Of a stretch of DNA of 64,000 bases, positions 18,372 through 27,252 are shown one piece after another. This DNA comes from Methylobacterium sp. 77 (GTDB taxonomy: Bacteria > Pseudomonadota > Alphaproteobacteria > Rhizobiales > Beijerinckiaceae). The number at the start of each line of letters is the position of its first letter. Position 1 is the stretch's first letter. The DNA is taken from positions 1,210,011-1,274,010 of the forward strand of contig NZ_KB910516.1 of the NCBI RefSeq assembly GCF_000372825.1, given 5' to 3'. Below the pieces are notes generated by a model. That model saw nothing but the letters and a program-made list of their open reading frames with translations. It searched no databases and had not been told where the DNA came from. Both the position numbers and the translations under genes were made by a program.

Positions 18372-19040
18372 CCCGGTAGAGCGAAGGCCCGCCAGCCCCC
18401 CGCAGTTACCGGCGAACGGGAATCGGGGAGCCCCGGCGCGCGCACCGCCGCCGTCGGAAGCCGGGGTGAAGACGAGGCAATCCGTCCGACCGTCTCGCAC
18501 GAATTCTTCGAAATACGGGTCGGCGAGGCAGATGCCTTCGCCGGCTCCGCGCGTCGGATGGCGAAGACCGGCCAAGTGTTTGTTTTTTTTGACGTAAAGA
18601 TCAAAAACTCTTGATTTTATAATTTATGCAGATCGAATACTCGGGTCTGCGCAGCAAGATCATGCCTGCCCCTACGGGGATCTGGCCATTGCCTGACCGT
18701 GCCAGTCGACGACATCCCGGACATTCGATGACTTCCCCCCCTCGACCCGCGCGCCGGATCATCGGCCGACGCCGAAAGACGAATTTTTGCGATCGTGTGG
18801 GATGAAAAATTCTGCTCATACGTAGGCTAATATGAAGCAGAATCTCGCGAGTTACTGCAGATTTCCGTACAATACATGCACTATGGTGCTTGCCAGCGCA
18901 TTTGATATGCCAAATACTAAATACCAGGCCGCTGCCACGGAGTGCGACGATCATGCGTCGCAATCGCCGGGGCCGATGCGCCGGGATTCGTTCCCCACCA
19001 CGCCTTCAAGTATCCATGTCCATGATCAGGGAGAAAGCTC
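18372..19040. promoter_or_regulatory. Intergenic region before oxlT
   Basis: These 669 bases separate the carotenoid cluster from oxlT. I find no credible gene; the short open frames here have no ribosome site or family look. The stretch from about 18570 to 18930 is notably A/T-rich and includes a run of eight T. It probably holds the oxlT promoter and a long leader. The element TTGATATGCCA at 18902-18912 is also present upstream of xoxF (3222-3232). AGGGAGAAAGCTC directly before the ATG is the ribosome site. Confidence 0.45.
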
Positions 19041-20336
19041 ATGGCAACGCCCGTGACCGCGCCCATAGCGGCGCAAACTTCGAACCGATGGCTCCAACTG
19101 ATCCTCGGCGTGGCCTGCATGGTCGCGGCGGCGAATATCCAATACGCCTGGACGCTGTTCGTCCCTGAAATCCAGAAGACCTTCGGCTGGGATCGCGCCG
19201 CGATCCAGGTCGCCTTCACCATCTTCGTCGTGGTGCAGACCTGGCTGACCCCGATCGAAGGCTACTTCATCGACAAGTACGGCCCGAGCCGCGTGGTGAT
19301 GTTCGGCGGCCTGATGACCGGCCTCGCCTGGGTCATCAACTCCTACGCCACCTCGCTCAGCGGCTTCTATCTCGGCTCCGTGGCCGGCGGCATCGGCGTG
19401 GGCTGCGTCTACGCCACCTGCATCAACAACGCCCTGAAATGGTTCCCGGACAAGCGCGGTCTCGCGGTCGGCCTGACGGCGGGCGGCTACGGTGCCGGCT
19501 CGGCGCTCACGATCCTGCCGATCGCCAGCATGATCTCGCAGGGCAGCTACGCCCAGGCCTTCTTCATCTTCGGCCTGATCCAGGGCGCGATCATCATGCT
19601 GGCCTCGATCGGCCTGCGTGGCCCGGCCAAGGGCGAGGTCACCTACTCGACCAAGGTCCTGCAGACCCGGCGCGACTACACCCTTCGCGAAGCGCTGCGC
19701 ACCCCGGTCTTCTACGTCATGCTGCTGATGTTCACCTGCACGGTGACCGGCGGCCTGATGGCGGTGGCCCAGCTCGGCGTCATCGCGCAGGATCTCGGGG
19801 TCAAGGAGTTCCAGGTCAACCTGTACTTCTTCGCCATGGCGGCCCTGCCCTTCGCGCTGATGCTCGACCGGATCATGAACGGCATCTCGCGGCCGCTCTT
19901 CGGCTACGTCTCCGACCGGATCGGGCGCGAGAAGACGATGTTCATCGCCTTCACGATGGAGGGAATCGGCATCGTGGCCCTGGGCTATTTCGGCTCGAAC
20001 CCCTGGGCCTTCGTCATCCTCTCGGGCATCGTGTTCCTGGCCTGGGGCGAAGTCTACTCGCTGTTCAGCGCCACGGCCGCCGACACCTTCGGCTCCAAGC
20101 ACATCGGCAAGATCTACGGCGTGCTCTACTGCGCCAAGGGTTTCGCCGCCCTGTTCGTCCCGGTGGGCAACCTGATCATGCAGGCCACGGGCACCTGGGC
20201 GACGGTGCTGTACACGGTGGCGATCATGGATCTCGTGGCCGCCTTCCTGGCCATCGTCGTCCTCCGGCCGATGCTCAAGCGCCACCACCTCGCCAACGCC
20301 GCGGTGGCCCCCGCCGGCGCCCTGGCCCACGCCTGA
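19041..20336 (+). CDS. oxlT: Oxalate/formate antiporter, MFS
   Basis: This 431-residue, twelve-segment major facilitator is of the OxlT type. Family features are AANIQYAWTLFVPEIQ in the first segment, the RGLAVGLTAGGYGAGSAL loop and helix, and LFGYVSDRIGREKTM between segments 8 and 9. It exchanges oxalate for formate, or imports oxalate; many Methylobacterium grow on oxalate. A strong ribosome site precedes the ATG and a strong hairpin follows the stop, so it appears to be transcribed on its own. Confidence 0.88.
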   Translation: MATPVTAPIAAQTSNRWLQLILGVACMVAAANIQYAWTLFVPEIQKTFGWDRAAIQVAFTIFVVVQTWLTPIEGYFIDKYGPSRVVMFGGLMTGLAWVINSYATSLSGFYLGSVAGGIGVGCVYATCINNALKWFPDKRGLAVGLTAGGYGAGSALTILPIASMISQGSYAQAFFIFGLIQGAIIMLASIGLRGPAKGEVTYSTKVLQTRRDYTLREALRTPVFYVMLLMFTCTVTGGLMAVAQLGVIAQDLGVKEFQVNLYFFAMAALPFALMLDRIMNGISRPLFGYVSDRIGREKTMFIAFTMEGIGIVALGYFGSNPWAFVILSGIVFLAWGEVYSLFSATAADTFGSKHIGKIYGVLYCAKGFAALFVPVGNLIMQATGTWATVLYTVAIMDLVAAFLAIVVLRPMLKRHHLANAAVAPAGALAHA

Positions 20337-20342
20337 TCCCCC

Positions 20343-20373
20343 GGCTCGCCCCGCCCGAAAGGCGGGGCGAGCC
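20343..20373 (+). terminator. Strong hairpin after oxlT
   Basis: Thirteen perfectly paired bases (GGCTCGCCCCGCC with its complement) surround a CGAAA loop, seven bases past the oxlT stop. No U-run follows, only AATTCG. Likely a factor-dependent terminator or a 3'-end stabiliser. Confidence 0.75.
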
Positions 20374-20469
20374 AATTCGACGAACGGCGCGCCATCGCGC
20401 CCCGCCGTCCCGTCCTGCCCCGTCTGCCGTCATCTCCAACTCTGCTCGGCGATCGCCGGAGTGACCGTG

Positions 20470-20667
20470 ATGAACCTCGCAGCCATTATCGCCCTGCAGA
20501 GCATTCCGTTCGCGGCCCTCGTCCTCGCCACGGCCGGCGCCAACCGCGATCTCTTCGCCGTGCTGTACGTCGCGGCCCTGGGCCTGACCCTGTCCGTCAT
20601 CATCTTCGGCGACGGCCATCACCCGCTCCCGATGATGCCCGGCATGGCCGGCGGCAACCATCGCTGA
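20470..20667 (+). CDS. Tiny two-segment membrane protein with His/Met tail
   Basis: This 65-residue unknown has two hydrophobic segments (about residues 2-23 and 28-48) and a short tail, GDGHHPLPMMPGMAGGNHR, rich in His and Met. GGAG eight bases before the ATG supports translation; a GTG three codons upstream is less well placed. The tail could bind copper or another soft metal. It lies 133 bases past oxlT, behind a terminator-like hairpin. No family recognised. Confidence 0.6.
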   Translation: MNLAAIIALQSIPFAALVLATAGANRDLFAVLYVAALGLTLSVIIFGDGHHPLPMMPGMAGGNHR

Positions 20668-20721
20668 CACACCCTCCCGCGACCCGGTTGCCTCACGGGG
20701 AACGGCGAGACGACCGGGCAC

Positions 20722-21042
20722 CTAGACGCCGGTCTCCCCGAGGATCCAGGCCGCCGTGTCGGCATCCGCCCCGCAGGTCGGCAGATGCAGGAGGATCGGC
20801 GTCTCGTAGGGATGGCGCCGCTTCAGCGCTTCGGTGAGCGCCTCGGCCACCCCCTCCCGCGTCTTGAGGATGGCGACGACCTCCTCGCCCCGCTCCACCG
20901 CGCCCTTCCAGGCATAGACCGAGCGCATTCCCGGCAGCACGTTGACGCAGGCGGCGAGTCGCGCGCGCACCAGTTCCTCACCGATGGCGAGCGCCGTCTC
21001 GGCGTCGGGAAAGGTGGTGTAGACGAGGAGCGGACGCTCCAT
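20722..21042 (-). CDS. cutA: Divalent cation tolerance protein CutA
   Basis: This 106-residue cytoplasmic trimeric protein is of the CutA1/PII-like fold. Recognisable parts are YTTFPDAETALAIGEELV, LAACVNVLPGMRSVYAWKGAVE, EVVAILKTREG and HPYETPILLHLP. CutA was linked to copper tolerance in E. coli; its real role is uncertain. It converges with the tiny membrane protein gene. Confidence 0.93.
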   Translation of the reverse strand: MERPLLVYTTFPDAETALAIGEELVRARLAACVNVLPGMRSVYAWKGAVERGEEVVAILKTREGVAEALTEALKRRHPYETPILLHLPTCGADADTAAWILGETGV

Positions 21043-21128
21043 GCTATGGGTCTCCGGGTCTGCGGCCTGTTCCGACCGGAATGAGGCGCGCGGCGAGGCC
21101 CGGCGTCAACACGAGCGGACGATCATCC

Positions 21129-21899
21129 ATGGCGCGGCGCTTCAACCGGATCGCCTTCATCGCGAGCCCCACCAGCGATGCACGGGGTGCCGCGGATACG
21201 CTGATGCGGCGCTACGACAGCGTCGCCCCCGAAGAGGCCGACGTGATCGTGGCCCTCGGCGGCGACGGGCTGATGCTGCAAGCGCTCCACCGCTTCATGC
21301 TGGCGGGCACGCCGATCTACGGCATGAACCGCGGCACCGTCGGCTTCCTCATGAACGAGTACCGCGAGGACAACCTCCTCGACCGGCTCGAGAGCACCAA
21401 GCGCAGCACCATCCACCCGCTGCTCATGGAGGCGGTGGACGTGGAGGGGCGCCGGCACACGGCGCGCGCCATCAACGAAGTCTACATGCTGCGCCAGACG
21501 CACCAGACCGCCAAGCTCAAGATCTCCGTGGACGGGCATGTGCGCCTGCCGGAACTCATCGCCGACGGCGTGCTCTGCGCGACGCCCGCCGGCTCCACCG
21601 CCTACAATCTCTCGGTGGGCGGGCCGATCCTGCCGCTCAATTCGCGGCTCCTGGCCCTGACCCCGATCTCGGCCTTCCGCCCCCGGCGCTGGCACGGCGC
21701 CCTGCTGCCGGACCATGCCCGGATTCATATCGAAGTGCTCGACGCGGCGCACCGGCCGGTGGCGGCGGTGGCAGACCACACCGAGTTCCGCCGGGTCTGC
21801 ACCGTGGAGACCTGGCTCGACCTCGCCACCAACCTCACCCTCCTCCACGATCCCGGCCACAGCCTCGACGAGCGGATACTTCGCGAACAGTTCGGCTGA
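21129..21899 (+). CDS. nadK: NAD kinase
   Basis: This 256-residue ATP-NAD kinase makes NADP from NAD. The diagnostic GGDG is at residues 44-47 (VALGGDGLMLQ), followed by YGMNRGTVGFLMN, an INEVYMLR segment and the TPAGSTAYNLSVGGPILP active-site block. Length is normal for alphaproteobacteria. The Met opening MARRFNRIAF is taken as the start; an ATG 16 codons upstream is possible. Confidence 0.92.
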   Translation: MARRFNRIAFIASPTSDARGAADTLMRRYDSVAPEEADVIVALGGDGLMLQALHRFMLAGTPIYGMNRGTVGFLMNEYREDNLLDRLESTKRSTIHPLLMEAVDVEGRRHTARAINEVYMLRQTHQTAKLKISVDGHVRLPELIADGVLCATPAGSTAYNLSVGGPILPLNSRLLALTPISAFRPRRWHGALLPDHARIHIEVLDAAHRPVAAVADHTEFRRVCTVETWLDLATNLTLLHDPGHSLDERILREQFG

Positions 21900-21969
21900 T
21901 ACCAAGTCTCGATGAGCGTGACTCAGGCCGATCATGCATCGCCTGAACCAACGGCCGCAAACCTTTATT

Positions 21970-22875
21970 TTACAGCGACTTTTCGCATTCTATCCGAAGA
22001 ATATTCCGCTTCGCCCGGTAGGCCCCGATCGTGCTGCCGATGGACGCCGCCATGATGCAGGCGATGGCACCACCTTGCAGCGGGGTGAGCCGCTCGCCGA
22101 GGATCAGGAACCCGGCGAGCGCGCCGCAGACCGGCTCGAGGCTCAGCAGGATGCCGAAGGTGTGGCGCGGCAGGCCGCGCAAGGCCACCATCTCCAGGGA
22201 ATAGGGGATCGCGCTCGACAGGATCGCGACGGCGAGCCCGGCCACGACGATGGAGGGCGAGAGCAGCGCCATGCCCGCCCCGGCGATGCCGAAGGGCAGG
22301 ATCACCAGGGCCGCCACGCTCATGCCGAGCGCCACGGCCTGTCCGCCGGGCAGATGCCCCGCCTTCTGGCCGACGAGGATGTAGAGCGCCCAGCACAGGG
22401 CGGCGCCGAGGGCGCAGGCGACCCCGGTGGGATCGAGCCCGGCGCTCGCCCGGTCCAGCGGCAGCAGCAGGCCGAGCCCGAGAATGGCCAGCGCCACCCA
22501 GACGAGATCGATGGCGCGCCGGGATGAGGCCACCGCCACGGTGAGCGGGCCGACGAACTCGATGGCGATGGCGAGCCCCAGCGGGATCGTCCGCAGGGCG
22601 AGGTAGAACAGCAGGTTCATGCAGCCGAGCACGAGCCCGTAGAGCAGCACCACGCCGGCATCGCGACGGCCGAGCGGCCGGCGCCAGGGCCGCCACACGG
22701 CCAGCAGCAGGAGCGCCGCCAGGGTGACGCGATAGGCCGAGGTGCCTTCCGCGCCGATGACCGGGAACAACTGCTTGGCGAAGGAGGTGCCGATCACGAG
22801 GGAGAGGATCGAGCCCACCAGAGCGGCCACGGGGGCGAGGCCGGCGAAGAATGTCCTGGTGTCGGTTCCCTGCAT
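21970..22875 (-). CDS. EamA-family exporter, RhtA-like
   Basis: This 301-residue DMT-superfamily transporter has ten hydrophobic segments in two EamA repeats. EFVGPLTVAV in the first repeat and SSAIPYSLEMVALRGLP plus LEPVCGALAGFLILGE in the second are like the threonine/homoserine exporter RhtA. It probably exports an amino acid or similar metabolite. Converges with nadK. Confidence 0.82.
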   Translation of the reverse strand: MQGTDTRTFFAGLAPVAALVGSILSLVIGTSFAKQLFPVIGAEGTSAYRVTLAALLLLAVWRPWRRPLGRRDAGVVLLYGLVLGCMNLLFYLALRTIPLGLAIAIEFVGPLTVAVASSRRAIDLVWVALAILGLGLLLPLDRASAGLDPTGVACALGAALCWALYILVGQKAGHLPGGQAVALGMSVAALVILPFGIAGAGMALLSPSIVVAGLAVAILSSAIPYSLEMVALRGLPRHTFGILLSLEPVCGALAGFLILGERLTPLQGGAIACIMAASIGSTIGAYRAKRNILRIECEKSL

Positions 22876-22971
22876 GCCGCCCTCTTAGCCGTATCGGGCC
22901 GAAGGCGGGAGGGAGCGTCGGGACGAATGGAGCCGCGAACGATCGACGACGATCGATCCGCGCCGTTGCCC

Positions 22972-24639
22972 CTATGCCGCCAGCCGCATCCGGGCGCGGT
23001 CGGCGCGGTAGCTGGCGATGAGGGCGTCGGGGATCGTGTCCAGAACCGCATCGGCCTCGCTGGCCGCGGACTCGCTGATCATGGATCTGCCGGCCATCGC
23101 CTTGGCCATGTCGATCTCCATCGGGTCCGGCAGGGTGCCGGCGCAGAATTCCGGCTGGGAGACGGCGATGGGCTGCACGTCGATCGTCACGAGGTCGTGG
23201 CCGGTCAAGTCGATCGGCGCGGCGTCGAGGGGGCGGATCTCCGCCCGCGCCGCGCGGAAACTCGCCATCAGCCCGTCGGACAGCGAATCGAGCACGGCCT
23301 CCACCGTTCCGGCCTCGACCGGCTCGGCCTCGATCCGTTCGACCGCACCGGCCGATATCCCGACATCTCGGATTTCGATGGTCTCGATCTCGACAGACCG
23401 GATCTCGATCGCGGCAGGCCGCGCCGACTGGTGGACGACGAGGAGCTGCGCCACGCGCCATTCGGCATCGAGGATCTGCATCCGCGTCCGGGTCTGCTGG
23501 CGGGCTTCCTCGTCCCTGGCCTTGGCCGCGACGCGGGCCTCCTCGCGGGCGGCCTCGGCCTCGTAGCGGGCGAGAAGGGCCATGACGCTCTGCGCCTCGG
23601 CGAGCGGCATGCCCTCGCAGGCGGTGAGCGCGCGCTCGATCATCCGGCGCGACAGGGTGGCGTCGCCGGGCTCGGCGCTGCTTCCGGCCTCGCGCCAGGC
23701 CGACAGAGCAGCGGTGAAGGCGGGCAGCAGGACGGGCGGCAGCCCGGCGCGGCGGTGAAGGGCGGCGAAGCCCGAGGCGGAGGCGTCGTGCATCAGCCCG
23801 GCCACGCGGTCGCCTTTCAGCCCGGTAAGATCGGCGAGCGCCGCTTCGGCGAAGGCCATCCGGCCCGACAGGATCGCCCGCAGGATCAGGCCGGCATTGA
23901 GCTGGCCCTGGATCCGGAGATGGCTCACGAGGCGCGCGAGATCCTTCGCGCCGGCGCCGGCGCTCACTTCGAGGGTGCTGCGCTCCATGGCCTCGCGGCT
24001 CGCCCGCTCGCCACGGGCCGGTGTGAGCCAGCCCGAGGCGATGGCGAAGGCCGAGAGCGACGCCGCCACGCGGGCGGTGATGACCTGGCGCACTTCGAGG
24101 GGCAGGTCGGCCCGTGCCAGCAGCGCGTCCCGCAGGCCGGAATCGTCGCCGTGCCGCTCCACCATGCGCATCAGGCTGCCGGTGGTGATGTGGGCGCCGC
24201 GGTTGCGCACCAGGGCGGTGAGGGAGACGACGCCGCCGATCTCGGCCATGGCGCCGGCCACCGCGTGGGAGAGGCCGAGCCGGCCGGCAATGGCGGTGCG
24301 GGTGATCTCGCAGCCGATGGCGATGCCGTCGACGAGGTCCGCATCGGTGAGGACGGACGAGCGCCGCAGCACCAAGGCGGCGATGTCGGGCTGATCGCCG
24401 GCCAGCGCCACCACCAGGGGCCGGGGCGCCGTGGCGCAGCCGGCGCAGGCCTGGGCCAGGGCGCGGCGCACGGCGGCGGCCGGATCGTCGAGGAGCGCCA
24501 GGATCGCCGATCGCGCATCGCGCGCGGCCTCGGCGTCGAGCCCGCCATAGAGGTAGGCCTGCGTCAGCGCCGCGGCGGCTTCCGCACGGCGGTCGATGGA
24601 GGCGTCGCGGGTCCAGGACAGGAATTGGCGGATGATCAT
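22972..24639 (-). CDS. DUF2336 protein with C-terminal duplicated motif
   Basis: This 555-residue cytoplasmic protein is almost entirely alpha-helical. The first 360 or so residues are the DUF2336 region with HEAT-like pairs (for example AILALLDDPAAAVRRALAQA and LVRNRGAHITTGSLMRMVE). An Ala/Arg/Glu-rich coiled stretch follows (near 365-400). The C-terminus carries two related copies of a short motif, AVLDSLSDGLMASFRAARAE and AVLDTIPDALIASYRADRAR. Function unknown; some DUF2336 proteins are tied to cell-cycle or motility control in alphaproteobacteria. The start overlaps the transglycosylase stop (ATGA), so both are made together. Confidence 0.85.
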   Translation of the reverse strand: MIIRQFLSWTRDASIDRRAEAAAALTQAYLYGGLDAEAARDARSAILALLDDPAAAVRRALAQACAGCATAPRPLVVALAGDQPDIAALVLRRSSVLTDADLVDGIAIGCEITRTAIAGRLGLSHAVAGAMAEIGGVVSLTALVRNRGAHITTGSLMRMVERHGDDSGLRDALLARADLPLEVRQVITARVAASLSAFAIASGWLTPARGERASREAMERSTLEVSAGAGAKDLARLVSHLRIQGQLNAGLILRAILSGRMAFAEAALADLTGLKGDRVAGLMHDASASGFAALHRRAGLPPVLLPAFTAALSAWREAGSSAEPGDATLSRRMIERALTACEGMPLAEAQSVMALLARYEAEAAREEARVAAKARDEEARQQTRTRMQILDAEWRVAQLLVVHQSARPAAIEIRSVEIETIEIRDVGISAGAVERIEAEPVEAGTVEAVLDSLSDGLMASFRAARAEIRPLDAAPIDLTGHDLVTIDVQPIAVSQPEFCAGTLPDPMEIDMAKAMAGRSMISESAASEADAVLDTIPDALIASYRADRARMRLAA

Positions 24640-25817
24640 TGACCGCTCCGGGTCGTGAAGAGTGAGAGATCGAGGGGTTTGGCGTCGGCCGACCTGGCCA
24701 GCCGGGTGGCGGCGGTGAACTCGGCGGGCCGGCGCGGAGGCAGCGGCACGTTGAGGAGGGCGGCGGACGTATGGGATGGCGTGGACACGCTCGTCGCGAC
24801 CTTCGCCGGTTCCGTCGGAGCGGCGGCCGTGACCGACGCCGTCTCTCCCGTCCCGTCCGAGCGCGGGAAGTAGGTCGGCGCGCTCCGCACGCGCTCCGGC
24901 GCGCCCGACGACATGGCCGAAGTCGAGGTGGCGGTCGTGGCCCTGCCCTGCCACAGGCGGGCGACTCCCTCGGACATCGCGCCCTGGCGCTTGTCGGTCT
25001 GGAACAGCGCCCGCAGGCCGCCGCCATCGATGGCGGCATAGGCGGAGACGGTCTCGGTCGTGGAGGCCGGGTCGATGGCGGCCCCAGCCAGGGCCGTCGG
25101 TGCGGGCCGGGACGCGGATTGGCTGGCGGAGAGGAGCGCGTAGAGTTCGGCCGCGCCGCGGGGCCGGCCGGTCTTGTCGTAGAACAGGTTCCGGTTGGAG
25201 GCGGCCGCTTCCGGCATGTCGAGGGCGGCGGCGCGGGCCGGGCTCGCCTGCGCGGTATTGATCAGCGTCGCCGCTCCGCGCGCGCCGAGCACATGGGCGG
25301 CGTAGAGGTCGCCACCGGTGGGCTCGCGCCCGAGCGCGGCGCTCAGGGACTCGCCGTTGCGCTGGGTCAGGGCGCCGGCCATGGTGGCGGCCACCGTGGG
25401 ATCCCGGCGCAGGTCGAGAATGGTCTGGCGGGCGGAGGCATCCTGCACCGTGTAGGTGCCGTCGGGCTTGGCCGTGATCGCGTCGGCATAGGTCGAGAGG
25501 CCGAGCTTGGGCCCCGCATTCTTCATCGTCCCGAGCCAGGTCTGCTCGATGAACTGGAACAGCCCGGTGGCCGAGGAGGTGGCGGCCTTGGCCGACGGGT
25601 CGAGGGAGGATTCGCGCTTGGCCGTGGCGAGGAGATAGTCGAATTCGGTGCCGGTGCTGCGTGCGCCGCTGCGGATCGCGTCGACCACGCCCGTCGAGGC
25701 CGATCCGGCCGCCGTCCCCGAACTCGCCGCCCCTGTCGCGACTCCGCCGCGCGTGGCCGCGTCCCGGCCGAGGCCGGTCTCGCGGGTGCTGGCGGGGGGC
25801 GTGGTGAACAGGAACAT
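24636..25817 (-). CDS. Lytic transglycosylase (SLT domain)
   Basis: This 393-residue protein has an SLT lysozyme-like domain at about residues 55-205. Glu69 in AKRESSLDP is the catalytic acid, with ATGLFQFIEQTWLGT and LYAAHVLGARGAATLI as the other core motifs. It should cleave peptidoglycan glycan strands. No signal peptide is visible; the first 50 residues are Gly/Ala/Ser/Thr-rich and disordered. It might therefore leave by a flagellar or other dedicated route. A Pro/Ser-rich tail follows the domain. Overlaps the DUF2336 gene. Confidence 0.87.
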   Translation of the reverse strand: MFLFTTPPASTRETGLGRDAATRGGVATGAASSGTAAGSASTGVVDAIRSGARSTGTEFDYLLATAKRESSLDPSAKAATSSATGLFQFIEQTWLGTMKNAGPKLGLSTYADAITAKPDGTYTVQDASARQTILDLRRDPTVAATMAGALTQRNGESLSAALGREPTGGDLYAAHVLGARGAATLINTAQASPARAAALDMPEAAASNRNLFYDKTGRPRGAAELYALLSASQSASRPAPTALAGAAIDPASTTETVSAYAAIDGGGLRALFQTDKRQGAMSEGVARLWQGRATTATSTSAMSSGAPERVRSAPTYFPRSDGTGETASVTAAAPTEPAKVATSVSTPSHTSAALLNVPLPPRRPAEFTAATRLARSADAKPLDLSLFTTRSGQ

Positions 25818-25987
25818 GGCCGTCCGGCTGCAGGCGGACCCGGAGGTGTCGGCCTGAGCGTCAACCTGTTCCAGTCATGGTAAATAAAGACTGAAGGACG
25901 GAGCATGAACACCGTCTCGAAGCTGGAGAAACGCCCGATCCCGGAGAACTGCCCGACCCCGGAGAATTGCCCGACCCCGAAGGACCG

Positions 25988-27154
25988 TCAGCACGAGACG
26001 GCGGCGGCGGCGTGGCGTCCCCGGCGCAGGGCCGCCAGCATCACGAGCCCGGCGCCGGCCATGGCGGAGCCCGCGAGGGGAACGGCCGGATAGCCGAGGC
26101 CGGCATCGATTACGCCCCCGCCGACGGCGGCACCGATGGCGTTGCCGAGGTTGAACGCGCCGATATTCATGGCCGAGGCGAGGTTGGGCGCGCCCTGCGC
26201 CGTCTCCATCACCCGCATCTGCAGCGGCGGCACCAGCGCGAAGCTCGCGATGCCCCAGAGGACGATCAAGGCCGCCGCCGGCACCTCCCAGCGCATGCCC
26301 CAGGCGAACAGGGCCAGCACCACGACGAGCCCGCCGAGCGAGGCGAACAGCGTGCCGTCGACCGAGCGGTCGGCGAAGCGCCCGCCGACCCAGTTGCCCA
26401 GGGTCAGGCCGATTCCGTAGAGCACCAGCATCGCCGTCACGAACGGCGTCGCCGCCCCGGTCTCGACCCGCAGGATCGGCACGATGTAGGTGAACACCGT
26501 GAACATCGCGCTCGCCCCGAGCACGGTGAGCGCGAGGGCGGCGAGCACCGGACCGCGCGCGAGCACGCGCAATTCGGCCCGCATGTCGCCGCCGCCCTCG
26601 ACCGCGAGCGGCGGCAGGGCGAGGCGCAGCGCCAGCATGGCCACGGCCCCGATTCCGGCGATGCCCCAGAAGGCCGCGCGCCAGCCGAGCATCTCGCCGA
26701 TCCAGGCCGCCAGCGGCACGCCGCCGATGGTGGCGATGGTGAGACCGGAGAACATCGCCGCCACGGCGGCGGCGCGGCGCTCGGGCGGCACGATGCCGGC
26801 CGCCACCACCGCGCCGATTCCGAAAAACGCGCCGTGGTTCAGCGAGGTGACGAGGCGGGCGGCCATCAGCATCGCGTAGCTGTCGGCCATCGCCGAGAGC
26901 AGGTTGCCGAGGGTGAAGATGCCCATCAGGCCGACCAGCAGCCGGCGGCGCGGCATCCGGGCGAAGGCCAGCGTCATCAGCGGCGCGCCGATGAGCACAC
27001 ACATCGCGTAGGCGCTGACGAGGAGGCCCGCCGCCGGAATCGAGACATGCAGGTCGGTCGCGATCAGGGGCAGCATGCCCATCGGCGTGAACTCGGTGAC
27101 GCCGATGCCGAAGGCACCGGCCGCCAGCGCCAGCAAGGGAAGGTTGATCGTCAT
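25988..27154 (-). CDS. MFS efflux transporter, AraJ/PbuE type
   Basis: This 388-residue, twelve-segment major facilitator belongs to the DHA1 group (AraJ, NepI, YdhP). It opens with GAFGIGVTEFTPMGMLPLIA and has the LVTSLNHGAFFGIGAVVA helix of that group. It may export a sugar, nucleoside or drug. It is divergent from the LysR regulator at 27253 with a 98-base control region between them, so it is the likely target of that regulator. Confidence 0.86.
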   Translation of the reverse strand: MTINLPLLALAAGAFGIGVTEFTPMGMLPLIATDLHVSIPAAGLLVSAYAMCVLIGAPLMTLAFARMPRRRLLVGLMGIFTLGNLLSAMADSYAMLMAARLVTSLNHGAFFGIGAVVAAGIVPPERRAAAVAAMFSGLTIATIGGVPLAAWIGEMLGWRAAFWGIAGIGAVAMLALRLALPPLAVEGGGDMRAELRVLARGPVLAALALTVLGASAMFTVFTYIVPILRVETGAATPFVTAMLVLYGIGLTLGNWVGGRFADRSVDGTLFASLGGLVVVLALFAWGMRWEVPAAALIVLWGIASFALVPPLQMRVMETAQGAPNLASAMNIGAFNLGNAIGAAVGGGVIDAGLGYPAVPLAGSAMAGAGLVMLAALRRGRHAAAAVSC

Positions 27155-27169
27155 GCGCGTGCTTTCCGT

Positions 27170-27182
27170 CTGTTCCGAACAG
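27170..27182. promoter_or_regulatory. Perfect palindrome, likely LysR operator
   Basis: CTGTTC-C-GAACAG is a perfect 13-base palindrome centred 22 bases before the MFS start codon and 77 bases before the LysR start, in the shared divergent promoter. It has the dyad shape LysR regulators bind. Confidence 0.55.
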
Positions 27183-27252
27183 GCACATGGCGGAAACCGC
27201 ATCATCGCAGTAGTGTCGCGACGGGACCAACATCCGTGCGCCGGAGGCATCA

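Noticed and set aside
21965..25039. A 1024-codon minus-strand open frame
   Set aside because: It runs out of frame through three real genes and is Arg/Pro-rich nonsense typical of high-GC shadows.
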